This document shows, in pieces, positions 31,880-41,591 of a stretch of 56,854 nucleotides of DNA; positions within the stretch are counted from its first letter, which is position 1, and each line of letters starts with the position of its first letter. This DNA is from Asanoa siamensis. Lineage in GTDB: Bacteria > Actinomycetota > Actinomycetes > Mycobacteriales > Micromonosporaceae. Both the position numbers and the translations under genes were made by a program. The DNA is taken from NCBI RefSeq assembly GCF_016862555.1, contig NZ_BONE01000054.1:1-56854 (forward strand). The letters are read 5' to 3'. The notes beneath the pieces are model-generated. The model did not search any database. It was not told the origin of the DNA and saw only the letters and a list, made by a program, of their open reading frames with translations.

Positions 31880-32544
31880 CCGACGACTGGACCTGGGACG
31901 ACGACGGGCACGGCCCCCACGACGACCCTGCCGGCTTCGACGGGGTCGGCGATCATCACGACCATTTCGGGTACGACGGGGGCGACGACTACGACGCAGC
32001 CGGCGGGTACGGCGGCCCGGGCGACGACCACGGCGGCTTCGACGACCTGTCGGGTGGCGATCTCTCCTCCGGCGATGGGTTGTCCGCCGGTGACCACCTG
32101 GCCGGGCATGACGACCCGGCCGGGTTCGGGGCCGACGATCCGTTCGCCCCGGACGCGCTGGTCAGCGACCACCACAACTGGGCGGCGGGCCTCGACGAGG
32201 ACGGCACCGACGGGCTCGGCCCGATCGACGCCACACACCTGTTCGGCACCGACCCGGACGTCTCCGCGTACACGGACGCCCTGTGGCCGACCCCGGAGTT
32301 CCCCGCGGCCCTCGACCTCGGCGCCGCGCTGCCGGAGCCGATCGACGGCGCGCCGTGGACGGACCCGGCGTCCCTCGGCGTCGCCGGGCCCGCCGATCTG
32401 GTCGCGGGCGACGCGCCGGAGCCCGCAGATCTGGCCGCGTACGCGGGACTGGACCCGGCTTCGTCGGGGTGGGAGGCACTGGTCGGGTCGGAGGATCCGG
32501 CTACGTCGGCGCTGGCGCGGTTCTGGGGGCCACCGCTAGCCTGA
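31876..32544 (+). CDS. Acidic Asp/Gly/His-rich protein of the dynamin operon
   Basis: A 222-aa, very acidic, probably disordered protein (TDDWTWDDDGHGPHDDPAG; FDDLSGGDLSSGDGLSAGD). The second half (HLFGTDPDVSAYTDALWPTP; DLAAYAGLDPASSGWEAL) is less repetitive and ends in ALARFWGPPLA. It has no signal peptide or membrane helix. Its ATG overlaps the upstream stop, showing coupling to the dynamins. Mycobacterial iniBAC also carries a low-complexity Gly-rich protein (IniB), but sequence similarity cannot be claimed. His/Asp clusters could bind divalent metal. Confidence 0.72.
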   Translation: MTDDWTWDDDGHGPHDDPAGFDGVGDHHDHFGYDGGDDYDAAGGYGGPGDDHGGFDDLSGGDLSSGDGLSAGDHLAGHDDPAGFGADDPFAPDALVSDHHNWAAGLDEDGTDGLGPIDATHLFGTDPDVSAYTDALWPTPEFPAALDLGAALPEPIDGAPWTDPASLGVAGPADLVAGDAPEPADLAAYAGLDPASSGWEALVGSEDPATSALARFWGPPLA

Positions 32545-32606
32545 CCGACCGCGGTCGCCCAGCGTGATGCAGGTCCCGCCGTCTACCGTGCGGCGGTCGC
32601 GGGAGC

Positions 32607-32627
32607 CCGGCTCGACTGCCGAGCCGG
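32607..32627. terminator. Hairpin between convergent transcripts
   Basis: CCGGCTCG-ACTGC-CGAGCCGG gives a perfect 8-bp stem with a 5-nt loop between the end of the dynamin operon and the end of the AidB-like gene. It is probably a bidirectional terminator without a U tract. Confidence 0.5.
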
Positions 32628-32716
32628 CATAGTCCGGTGGCGCCGAGCGCGACGCGGCCCTGATGCGTGGACGACAGCCGCCGCTGACGCGAATCAAGCC
32701 ACGCGTCTGATCTGCC

Positions 32717-34399
32717 TCAGCAAAGGACGTCGACGTAGTTGGCCGCGTCCACCGCGATGTCGTCACCGCGTAGCCAGCGGCGGGTCCACAGCCGGGCGAT
32801 GGTCTCGGCCAGGTCGTCGCGGTCCGCGGCCTGTTCGACGAGCAGGGCAGCGGCCAGCGCGTACGCGGTGCGCAACGCCAGCCCGCGCGCGCTCGCCACG
32901 ACCGTCGCCGCGGTCGGGTCGGCGGCCACCTCGGCGAACCGGGCGCCCAGGTCCCGGGCCGCGGCGGCGAGCGAGTCGGCGACCGCCGGTGACAGGCCGC
33001 GGGCCAGGTCGGCCGCCGCCGCGACCCGCGCGACCACGGGTGTGGCGGCGTCGTCGCGGGCGACCGCGCGGAGCGCGTCGAGCGCCAGCACGTTGGTGGT
33101 GCCTTCCCAGATCGGCAGGACCTGCGCGTCGCGGAGCAGCCGCGGCACACCGGTGTCCTCGACGTAGCCGGCACCGCCGAAACACTCGACGTACTCGCTG
33201 GCCGACGAGACCGCCAGCCGCCCCGTGGCGAGCTTCGCCAGCGGGGCGACCAGCCGCAGTTCGGCCGCCGCGGCCGGATCCGAGCCGACCTCGACCCGGC
33301 CGAGCAGCGCGAACGCGTGCCCGGCGAGCACGAACGCACCGGCGGCGTCGACGGCGAGGGTGGCCAGCGTGGCCCGGTGCAGCGGCGAGTCGAACAGGAG
33401 GCCGCCGGCGACGTGGCGGGCTTTCGCGTACGCGATCGCGTAGTCGAGCCCCCGCCGCATCCCACCGGCGGCCGCCGCGGCGTTGTGCAGCCGGGTGATC
33501 ACCACGAGCGTCATCGCCCGGACCAGCCCCGGCTGGGCGGGGTCACCGAGCGGAATCCCGACGGCATCGGTGAGCCCGATCTCCGCGGTGGGCAGGGCCC
33601 GGGTGCCGAGCTTGTCCTTGAGCCGGCGCACTGTCACACCCGGGGCAGGCGCCCCGCCGCCCGCGCCGTCGGCATACCGCGGCATCAGGAACGGCACCAG
33701 CGCCCGGCTCCCCGGCGCGCCACCCTCCGGACGCGCGAGCGCGACCGCCATCGCGGAGTCGGCCGCCGAGCAGAACCACTTCTCACCGGTGAGCAGCCAC
33801 CGCCCGCCGTCATGCCGGGCGACGGTCGACGACCGGGCCAGGTCGGACCCGCCCTGCGACTCGGTCATCCACTGCCCGCTGGTGATCGCGGTGTCGGGGT
33901 CGGTGGAGAGCAGCCGCGGCAGCCAGGCGTCGCGGACGTCGCGGCCCACGTCACCGCGGGACAGCAGCGCCGCGGCACCGTCGGCCATGGCGACGGGACA
34001 GGAGAAGGTAGCGGACTCGGGCCCGTACAGATGCAGCAACGCATGCTGGACGATCCGGGTCGCGGCCCCCCACGTGCCGCGCGTCTCCTCGAGATACGGA
34101 AGCGCGACGACGGCGTGCCGCGCGGCCGCGGCCCGCTGCGCCTGCCAGCCGGCGGAGGTCTCGACCCGGTCGACCCGCGCCCCCCACGGGTCGTAGCGGA
34201 CCAACACCGGCGGATGCGCCTCGGCATCGCCGTGCGCGGCCCTCAGTGGCCCGGCGACATCGGCGGCGAGATCGGTCAGCCGCGCCTTGGCCAAGGCATG
34301 CCCGGTGGCGCCGAGCTGCCGGTCGAGCCAGACGCGCAGAAACCGATCCCCCGCGTACGGATCCTCCAACGGCGGCAGCGGCTGCACGAACCGGGCCAT
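32717..34399 (-). CDS. AidB-like acyl-CoA dehydrogenase family protein
   Basis: A 560-aa flavoprotein of the acyl-CoA dehydrogenase superfamily. [13 protein letters not shown] is the characteristic AidB signature, [13 protein letters not shown] the FAD/substrate region, [20 protein letters not shown] the dimer helix and [20 protein letters not shown] the region of the catalytic glutamate, followed by [13 protein letters not shown]. AidB proteins protect DNA during alkylation stress and bind DNA weakly; other members are true dehydrogenases, and the two are not easily separated by sequence. A GAAGGAG ribosome site places the ATG at 34399. It stands alone, flanked by a repeat-bearing gap. Confidence 0.85.
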   Translation of the reverse strand: MARFVQPLPPLEDPYAGDRFLRVWLDRQLGATGHALAKARLTDLAADVAGPLRAAHGDAEAHPPVLVRYDPWGARVDRVETSAGWQAQRAAAARHAVVALPYLEETRGTWGAATRIVQHALLHLYGPESATFSCPVAMADGAAALLSRGDVGRDVRDAWLPRLLSTDPDTAITSGQWMTESQGGSDLARSSTVARHDGGRWLLTGEKWFCSAADSAMAVALARPEGGAPGSRALVPFLMPRYADGAGGGAPAPGVTVRRLKDKLGTRALPTAEIGLTDAVGIPLGDPAQPGLVRAMTLVVITRLHNAAAAAGGMRRGLDYAIAYAKARHVAGGLLFDSPLHRATLATLAVDAAGAFVLAGHAFALLGRVEVGSDPAAAAELRLVAPLAKLATGRLAVSSASEYVECFGGAGYVEDTGVPRLLRDAQVLPIWEGTTNVLALDALRAVARDDAATPVVARVAAAADLARGLSPAVADSLAAAARDLGARFAEVAADPTAATVVASARGLALRTAYALAAALLVEQAADRDDLAETIARLWTRRWLRGDDIAVDAANYVDVLC

Positions 34400-34786
34400 G
34401 GCGGCTCCTTCACGAACGAGCGAAGCGGTTGGCCCCGACGGTAATCGAGCAGACGCACCCCCGACCACACAACGCCGCCGCAAGCGCCGGAAGGCCCACA
34501 GCCCTCGCCGGACGGCTCAACGCCTTGACTGCCGGCCCACCGGCCCGGCTGTGGCCACAGCCGACACGGACCCGATGCGGGCAACCCGCCGACTGACAAC
34601 GACGAGGCCACCCCTGCTCGACTACCCGATCTGGCAGCGCTCGTGGCCAACAGCCCCGCGTCGAGCCGCCCGTGCCAACAGCCCCGCGTGCAGCCGCCGG
34701 TGCTGACAGCCCAGCGACGAACCGCCGGAGCCAGCGGTCCGATCCCGTCGCCGCCGGCGGGCTTACCTGCGTGCCCCGAAGCGCGG
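34400..34786 (+). repeat. 387-bp gap with three 28-bp tandem repeats
   Basis: Copies of GCCAACAGCCCCGCGT-type units start at 34646, 34674 and 34702, an exact 28-bp period with the third copy diverged (GCTGACAGCCCAGCG). The rest of the gap has no supported gene. Confidence 0.6.
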
Positions 34787-35521
34787 CTAGCCGGAGGCCG
34801 CAGCCGTTGTGCGGCGCGGGGACACCGGCGACCACGTCGCCGCGAGCAGCGCGCCGGTCCCAGCCCCGATCAGCACCACCATCCAACGGTCGTGCGCAGC
34901 GTCCCAGGTCGGGGCGCCGGGCGCGGCCAGCAAGGCGACCCGGTCCGGTAGCAGCGCCGCGACCACAACCGCCGCCAGGAAGACCGGGGCCGCCACCAGG
35001 CCGACGGAGCCGCGGGCCGACCGCCGCCAGACCAGCGTGCCCGCCGCGACCGCCACCGCCACCACGGCGGCCGTCTCCAGGGTGAGGTCGCCGCGCGGCA
35101 GCACCACCGACGCCGGGCCGGCCGCCGCAAGGGCCGTGGCCAGGGTCGCCCACCACCAGGCGGCGAGCACCACCGCCCCGGCGCCCAGCCGGGCCGCCAG
35201 CGGTAGCCAGGCCGGCGTCGGCGACGTCAGCGTCGTCGGCCGGGACGGGTCGTCGAGCAGGAACCCCACTGCGAGACCCGCGCACACCGCCGCCAACCGG
35301 AGCAGGATGACCAGCAGCTCAGGGCTGGAAGGCCCCGAGACCGCGGCCGGCAGACCCACCATCGCGTAGCCCACCAGCAGCCCGCCCACCGGCGGCAGCC
35401 ACCGCACCGCCCGGATCGCCGGCACCGCCGCCGCGACCCCGACCGTCACGAGACGCACCACACCGTCCTCCACTTCGGACCCCGACACCCGTCCACGCGT
35501 CGACAAAGACGAACCCCTCAC
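34787..35521 (-). CDS. Membrane protein of ABC-exporter operon 1
   Basis: A 244-aa protein with about five hydrophobic helices (VTVGVAAAVPAIRAV; LLVILLRLAAVCAGLAVGFL; LGAGAVVLAAWWWATLATAL; AAVVAVAVAAGTLVW; VFLAAVVVAALL; WMVVLIGAGTGALLAATW). No enzyme motif is visible. The GTG at 35521 overlaps the stop of the large permease in GTGA; a GTG at 35461 with a GGAGGA site would remove a polar 20-residue N terminus. It is probably a further transmembrane subunit or accessory protein of the ABC system. Confidence 0.65.
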   Translation of the reverse strand: MRGSSLSTRGRVSGSEVEDGVVRLVTVGVAAAVPAIRAVRWLPPVGGLLVGYAMVGLPAAVSGPSSPELLVILLRLAAVCAGLAVGFLLDDPSRPTTLTSPTPAWLPLAARLGAGAVVLAAWWWATLATALAAAGPASVVLPRGDLTLETAAVVAVAVAAGTLVWRRSARGSVGLVAAPVFLAAVVVAALLPDRVALLAAPGAPTWDAAHDRWMVVLIGAGTGALLAATWSPVSPRRTTAAASG

Positions 35522-37122
35522 GAGTCGCAGCGCTTGCTGTCCAGCGACGGGTCCGCGGGTGGTGGCGCCGGGACGCCCAACAGCTGCGCCGCCTGCTCGA
35601 GGGTCGTGCCCGGTGCCGTCAGCTCCGCCCAGTGCGTCGCCACCAGCGCCGTCGCCTCGGTCGGCGGGCGTTCGAGCAGGGCCAGGCCGACACCCGCGGC
35701 GCGGTCGTCGACGAGCAGGGAGTTGTCGATCGTGTAGTCGACCAGCGCCAACGCCCCGCTGCTCTGGTTGTCGAGCTGCCGCAAGCCGGCCGCCGTGCGC
35801 GCGTTGGCCTGGCCGGTCAGCCAGACGATCAGAGCGCCGCGCGGCCCGCACGCGGTCGTGCTGCTCGTCACCGCCCGACCCGTGACGATGCGGTAGGCGA
35901 CGCCACCGGCGAATGCGGCGGCGCTGGCCTCGTCACCCCAGGCGGTGCCTACCGGGATCGCCTCCGGCGTGCCCGCGGCGGTGTCGGTGGCGCGCTGCGT
36001 GCGCGAGCGCGCCTCGAACCACTCCGGACCGAAGCTGCCGCCGAACGTCGGGTAGCGGTCGGACCACACCCACTGCCGCACCGCCAGCGGCGGCCCCGCC
36101 GCGACAGCACCGGGTGGGGTCAGCCGGACCACGTCGTCGACAACACGAGACCACGCCGGGACCCAGGCCGTGAAATCGTCGAACGCGCAGTAGGTCACCT
36201 GCCCGCGCGTCTCGCACGTCTGGAACGGCGCGGGGTTGTCGTTGGCCGCGACCCGGGCCGCCAGGATCTCGTCGTCCTGGCCGAGCTGGACGCTGCCCGC
36301 ACCCACCGTCACCGCGAGCGCCGCCGCCAACGCCGGCACGGCCGCCCGCGCCCGCAGGCCGGCGTGGAACAGGACGACCACGACGAGCACGGCGGTCAGC
36401 CCCACGAGGTAGGCGAGGTGCCAGCCCGACGGTCGCGCGAGCAGCGCCCATGGCAACGCGATCGGTAGGTCGTCGGGCAGGATCGGCAGCAGCCGCCCCC
36501 AGGTCGTGCCGGTGGCGACCGACGCGACCGCCACGAACCCCACCGCCGCGAAGATCACCGCGACCAACGGCGCCACAATGGGCGAGCGGATCACCCGGCC
36601 CAGCAGCACACCGCCCACGCCGAGCACGGCGACGATCGCCGCCGGGATCGCCACGTCGAACGGGTCGACCCGGCCGGCCCGCCCGGGTAGGAGCGCGAGC
36701 GTCAGCACCTGCCCCGCGAAGACGGCGAGCGTCAGCGCGGCCGGGGCCAGGGTCGCGAGCAGGAACGCACCCGTACGCCAGGTCGGCGGCAGCACCAGCA
36801 GGTCGGACACCGCGTCGGTGCGGTGCCGCCGTTCCCGCAGCACCGCCAGGTTGGCCACCACCAGCGCGGCGCCGCCGAGGACGAGCATCACGGCCATCTG
36901 CAGCATCGCCATGTCGGCGTGCAGGACCGGATAGCGGTCGGCGCCCGGACGCGCCAGATTCCACACCCACGGCCCCAGGTAAAGCAGCAGCGCGGCCACG
37001 GTCACCGGATGCCGCGCCATGCGCACCGCCTCGAACCGGGCCAGCGCCAGCATCGCCTGCCGCCGCGACACCGCGGCCGCGACCGGCGCGGCGTCCCGCG
37101 GCGCGTCAACCACCATCGTCAT
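35518..37122 (-). CDS. ABC-2 type exporter permease with large extracytoplasmic domain
   Basis: A 534-aa permease. The N-terminal half has about six membrane helices in an ABC-2 layout (TVAALLLYLGPWVWNL; MLQMAVMLVLGGAALVVANL; TDAVSDLLVLPPTWRTG; AIPAAIVAVLGVGGVLLGRV; VIFAAVGFVAVASVATG; LAYLVGLTAVLVVVVL). The last 270 residues (VQLGQDDEILAARVAANDNP onward, with CETRGQVTYCAFDDF) form a soluble region, probably outside the cell, with a possible disulphide (CETRGQVTYC). Such domains are unusual for ABC-2 permeases and suggest a peptidase-like or ligand-binding module. It follows the ATPase through a 19-codon mini-ORF. Confidence 0.8.
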   Translation of the reverse strand: MTMVVDAPRDAAPVAAAVSRRQAMLALARFEAVRMARHPVTVAALLLYLGPWVWNLARPGADRYPVLHADMAMLQMAVMLVLGGAALVVANLAVLRERRHRTDAVSDLLVLPPTWRTGAFLLATLAPAALTLAVFAGQVLTLALLPGRAGRVDPFDVAIPAAIVAVLGVGGVLLGRVIRSPIVAPLVAVIFAAVGFVAVASVATGTTWGRLLPILPDDLPIALPWALLARPSGWHLAYLVGLTAVLVVVVLFHAGLRARAAVPALAAALAVTVGAGSVQLGQDDEILAARVAANDNPAPFQTCETRGQVTYCAFDDFTAWVPAWSRVVDDVVRLTPPGAVAAGPPLAVRQWVWSDRYPTFGGSFGPEWFEARSRTQRATDTAAGTPEAIPVGTAWGDEASAAAFAGGVAYRIVTGRAVTSSTTACGPRGALIVWLTGQANARTAAGLRQLDNQSSGALALVDYTIDNSLLVDDRAAGVGLALLERPPTEATALVATHWAELTAPGTTLEQAAQLLGVPAPPPADPSLDSKRCDS

Positions 37123-37174
37123 CGCACACCCCCCTCGCGCAGAGACCGGCGGGCCCGCGCGTCGAGCAGCGCCG

Positions 37175-37178
<4 letters not shown>
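37119..37178 (-). CDS. 19-codon coupling mini-ORF
   Basis: MTALLDARARRSLREGGVR is encoded between the ATPase and the permease. Its ATG overlaps the ATPase stop and its TGA overlaps the permease ATG, each by 4 bp, so it bridges two genes by translational coupling. Its first residues (MTALL) resemble the N terminus of the paralogous permease at 45399 (VTALLAVARYEF), so it may be a remnant of an earlier permease start. A functional peptide is doubtful. Confidence 0.4.
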
Positions 37179-38043
<865 letters not shown>

Positions 38044-38047
<4 letters not shown>

Positions 38048-38841
38048 CGGATCCTCCGGGTCGTCAGGACGTCGAACAGGGCGGCCCGGCGGGCCAGGAG
38101 CACGGACAGCACGGCCACGACCGCGCACAGGGACAGTTGGCCGGCGGCGGAGAAGGGCAGCATCTCGGCCCAGGTCACCGCCAGCACCCAGCCGGCGCCG
38201 ACCAGCACCGCCGCCCAGGCCGGGCCGAGCCGCGGCGACAGCAGCAGCGTGAGCACCGTCAGCGCCAGCGACGGCAGGAACCACCCGGCGATGGTCAGGC
38301 CGTAGCCCGGGACGAACAGCGTCGCCGCCGCGCAGAGCAGCGTGTTGGCCACCAGCACCGCGACGCAGCGCAACAGCAGCAGCCGGAACGCGTGCACCGG
38401 CGACGTCACGGTGATCTCGTAGGTCGGGTCGACGCCCGGCCCGAACGAGACCGCGACGCCGATCAGCGTCAGCAGCGGCGCCACCCCTAGGAACACCACG
38501 GGCGTGGCCGCGTTGGCCAGCAGGGCCGTCAGCACCAGCGTGGCCGCGACGGCCGCGAGCCACGACAGGCGCAGTGCCGGTGTGGCCGTCAGCAGCCGCG
38601 CGGTGTGGTCGGGGACGCCGACCAGGACCAGCACCCGCTCCACCGGCCCTGGACGCGGCGCGTCCAGCGCCGCGTCGAGCCGCGCCCAACCGGCGTCGAC
38701 CGGGACCAGCGCGGCCAGCCGCGAGCGGCACACGGCGCAGGACGCCAGGTGGGTCTCGGTCGACCAGAGCAGCGGCGGCCCGAGGCCCTGCCCGGCATAG
38801 GCGCGTAGGTCGTCGTCAGGAACATGCCAGGTGGTGGTCAT
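38044..38841 (-). CDS. Zinc-finger (zf-HC2) membrane anti-sigma-like protein, operon 1
   Basis: A 265-aa protein. Residues about 25-45 carry THLASCAVCRSRL, the HxxxCxxC zinc motif of zf-HC2 anti-sigma factors. Five to six membrane helices follow (RLSWLAAVAATLVLTALLAN; VVFLGVAPLLTLIGVAVSFG; FRLLLLRCVAVLVANTLLCA; FLPSLALTVLTLLLS; WAAVLVGAGWVLAVTWAEML). Its start overlaps the ECF sigma stop and its stop overlaps the ATPase start, so it joins sigma and exporter in one coupled unit. The multi-helix body is larger than that of classical single-pass anti-sigma factors. It may both hold sigma and serve as a transporter subunit; this is inference. Confidence 0.78.
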
Positions 38842-39389
38842 GTCAACTCCGCACGCAACTGTTGGCGGGCGCGCATCGCCCGGGACTTGACCGTGCCGGC
38901 CGGAATGCCCAACAGGACGGCGGCCTCGGCGGTGGACAGGCCGTCGATCACCGTGGCCTGGATGACGGCGCGCAGCTCAGGCGAGAGCCGCGCCAGCGCA
39001 CCGGACAGGTCGCCGTGTTCGACCCCCCGCAGCACCTGCTCCTCGGCGGACGGCTCGTCGCGGCGCCGGAACCGGGCCAGCAGCCGGCCCAACCGGTCGC
39101 GGGAATGCCGCCGCCGTAGCGCGTCGACCAGCCGCCGCGACCCGACCCGCCACAGCCAGCCGGCGACGTCGGCGGACGGTGAGGCATGGAACCGCGCGGC
39201 ACCACGCCAGACGTCGAGGAACGTCTCCTGCACCACCTCGTCGACCAGCCCGTCGTCGGGGCAGCGATGCCGCAGCCGCAGCACCAGCCAGGCCGCGTGC
39301 CGCCGGTAGAACGCCTCGAACGCCGCCCGGTCGCCCGCGGCGACATGAGCCAGCAGATCAGCGTCACTCGGAGGAGGTGGTGGTCTCAC
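38838..39389 (-). CDS. ECF sigma factor, operon 1
   Basis: A 183-aa ECF sigma-70. Region 2 is AFEAFYRRHAAWLVLRLRHR with VDEVVQETFLDVWRG (core and -10 recognition) and WLWRVGSRRLVDALRRRHS. Region 4 is LSPELRAVIQATVIDGLSTA then AVLLGIPAGTVKSRAMRARQ (-35 recognition). Start at the GTG at 39389; the frame extends upstream through unrelated sequence. It overlaps the zinc-finger gene by ATGA, the usual arrangement for sigma and cognate anti-sigma. It probably activates this operon in response to an envelope signal. Confidence 0.86.
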   Translation of the reverse strand: MRPPPPPSDADLLAHVAAGDRAAFEAFYRRHAAWLVLRLRHRCPDDGLVDEVVQETFLDVWRGAARFHASPSADVAGWLWRVGSRRLVDALRRRHSRDRLGRLLARFRRRDEPSAEEQVLRGVEHGDLSGALARLSPELRAVIQATVIDGLSTAEAAVLLGIPAGTVKSRAMRARQQLRAELT

Positions 39390-39444
39390 ATACTCTTCAT
39401 CGGAACGAGGAACCGATCTGGTTCGCGTACCGACAAAGAATTTC

Positions 39445-40134
39445 TCACATGCCCGGCAGTGCCGGTTGCGGTGCGACGGAACCCAGCTCACCGGCCATGA
39501 AATGCCGCCGGCACAACACCTGATAACGGACGTCCGCGTCGGACGCCGTATCCCCGATCACGACCTGCTCACCCGACCGGGCCACCACCCCGTTGACGAC
39601 CCGCGCGTTCAACGCACCGGCCCGCCCGCACCAGCACAACACCTCGACCTGGATCCGCTCCACGGAGTCGGCCAGCTCGAACAACCGCCGCGCCGCGGGA
39701 AACAGCACCGACCGGAAATCGCTGGCCAGACCGAACGCGAACACGTCCACGTCGTAACAGTCGACCAGCTCCACCATCTGCTCGATGTGCTGCTCACCGT
39801 AGAAACAGGCCTCGTCGCAGATCAGATAGTCGACACCGACCCCGGCGGCCCACTTCGACCGGACCAGCTCCACCAGGTCGAGATCATCGGTGACCTCGAT
39901 CGCGTCGTGCGCCAGCCCGATCCGGGAGGTGACCTTGGGGCCGAGCGACCGGTCGATCCGCGTCAGCACCAGGCCACGCCGCCCCTGCCGCGCGTGGTTA
40001 TAGTTCATCTGCAGCGCCATCGTCGACTTGCCGCAGTCCATCGGCCCCCAGAAGAACTTGAGGGCCGCGCCGTGGCGCAGCCGCCCGTCGCCGGCGGCGT
40101 GGCAGGTCGTGGACAGTGCGGAGTCGTCGGTCAC
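39445..40134 (-). CDS. tdk: Thymidine kinase
   Basis: A 229-aa type II thymidine kinase, phosphorylating thymidine to dTMP with ATP in the salvage pathway. FFWGPMDCGKSTMALQ is the P-loop, DYLICDEACFYGEQHIEQMV contains the catalytic Glu and Walker B region, FAFGLASDFRSVLFPAARRL the lasso region, VLCWCGRAGALNARVVNG the first zinc cysteines and YQVLCRRHF the last cysteine. The 30-residue N-terminal extension before the kinase fold is common in actinobacteria. GTG at 40134. It is followed 55 bp later by the sigma gene, probably without functional connection. Confidence 0.93.
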   Translation of the reverse strand: MTDDSALSTTCHAAGDGRLRHGAALKFFWGPMDCGKSTMALQMNYNHARQGRRGLVLTRIDRSLGPKVTSRIGLAHDAIEVTDDLDLVELVRSKWAAGVGVDYLICDEACFYGEQHIEQMVELVDCYDVDVFAFGLASDFRSVLFPAARRLFELADSVERIQVEVLCWCGRAGALNARVVNGVVARSGEQVVIGDTASDADVRYQVLCRRHFMAGELGSVAPQPALPGM

Positions 40135-40171
40135 GATCCGGCAGCCTAACCGCCGGATACGCGAGATCCGC

Positions 40172-41572
40172 TCACAGCACGCGCGGCGGCGTGTTCCCCG
40201 CGGCCACGATCGCCCGGCGGACCGGCACCGCCAGCAGCAGGAAGAAGCCCACGACGAAGAAGAACACCAATGAGATGATGCCGACGCGGTACGAGTCAGT
40301 GAGCTGGAACACCAGACCGAAGGCCAGCGGCCCGAGCCAACTCGTACCCTTGTCGCTGATTTCGTAGAAACCGTAGTATTCGCCCTCCTTGCCCGGCGGG
40401 ATCATCTGGCTGAACAGCGACCGGCTCAACGCCTGGCTGCCGCCCAGCACGATGCCGATGCACGCGCCGAGGATCATGAACGGCACCGGCGCCTCGGCCG
40501 GCAGCCAGAACGCCCCGATGATCACGCCGGTCCAGAGCACCAGGCTGATCAGCACGGTCTTCCAGGCGCCGATCTTCTCCGCGAGCCGCCCCAGCCCCAG
40601 CGCGCCGCCGAACGCCAGGAACTGCACCAGCAGGATCGTGATGATCAACGTGTTCTGCTCGAGCTTGAGCTCCTCGGTGCCGTACTGGCTCGACAGCGTG
40701 ATCACCGTCTGGATGCCGTCGTTGAACACCAGGAACGCGAGCAGGAAGAACAAGGTCAGCGGGTACGCCTTGAGGTGCCTGATCGTGCCGCCGAGCTGCC
40801 GGAACCCGTCGGTGAGCACGTTGCCGCGCGGTGCCGGCGTGGTCGCGTCGACGACGACCGGCCGGTCCCGCAGCCACAGCAGCGGCAGCACCGTGAACGC
40901 CGCCCACCAGATGCCCGCCGACACGATCGACCAGCGGGCCAGGTCGAGGGTGCGCTGGTCGTTGCCGTCCTGGCTGAGCAGCATCACGGCGACGAGGTTG
41001 AGCAGCAGCAGGAGGCCGCCGCCGAGATAGCCCAGCGCCCAGCCGCGGCTCGACACCCGGTCGCGGTCGTCGGGCGCGGCGAGTTGGGGCAGGAACGAGT
41101 TGTTGACCACGAACGCGGCGCCGAACGAGATGTTGGCGACGAGGAACAGCAGTCCGCCGAGCAGATAGCGGTCGCCCGTGACGAACGCGAACAGGATCGT
41201 GGCCAGCGAGCCGAGGAACGCGAAGCCGGCCAGCAGCCACTTCTTGCGCGGCGTACGGTCGGCGATCGCGCCCACGATCGGGAGCACGAAGACCTGGAGC
41301 AGGACCGAGAGCGAGATGAGGTACGGGTAGAAGGAGCCGGCCGCGATCTCGATCCCCAGTGGATGGACGCGCCCGGTGCACTCGTCGGCCCCCAGCGCGC
41401 AGCCGGCGGCGAGCTCGGTGACCGTGGTCAGGAACGGGCCGAGGAAGACCGTGATGACCGTGGTCTGGAAGGCCGAGTTGGCCCAGTCGTACATGTACCA
41501 GCCGGTGCGCTCCCGTTTGGTGCTCGGCGGTGGCGCGGCGTCGACGGGTGTCGCGGCGGTGACCTCGGCCAT
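40172..41572 (-). CDS. UMF1/Atg22-type MFS transporter
   Basis: A 466-aa, 12-helix major facilitator protein. The start WYMYDWANSAFQTTVITVFL is the hallmark of UMF1 (Atg22/Vps22-like) proteins; VVNNSFLPQLAAPDDRDRVS and GSQALSRSLFSQMIPPGKEG are further signatures, and YYGFYEISDKGTSWLGPLAF is the conserved helix 10-11 loop. Yeast relatives export amino acids from vacuoles; bacterial substrates are not known. It lies 19 bp after the GDPD stop on the same strand, so both may be co-transcribed, consistent with handling of glycerophosphodiester or amino-acid products, though this is inference. Confidence 0.88.
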   Translation of the reverse strand: MAEVTAATPVDAAPPPSTKRERTGWYMYDWANSAFQTTVITVFLGPFLTTVTELAAGCALGADECTGRVHPLGIEIAAGSFYPYLISLSVLLQVFVLPIVGAIADRTPRKKWLLAGFAFLGSLATILFAFVTGDRYLLGGLLFLVANISFGAAFVVNNSFLPQLAAPDDRDRVSSRGWALGYLGGGLLLLLNLVAVMLLSQDGNDQRTLDLARWSIVSAGIWWAAFTVLPLLWLRDRPVVVDATTPAPRGNVLTDGFRQLGGTIRHLKAYPLTLFFLLAFLVFNDGIQTVITLSSQYGTEELKLEQNTLIITILLVQFLAFGGALGLGRLAEKIGAWKTVLISLVLWTGVIIGAFWLPAEAPVPFMILGACIGIVLGGSQALSRSLFSQMIPPGKEGEYYGFYEISDKGTSWLGPLAFGLVFQLTDSYRVGIISLVFFFVVGFFLLLAVPVRRAIVAAGNTPPRVL

Positions 41573-41591
41573 CGGATGTTCCTCGGGGTGG

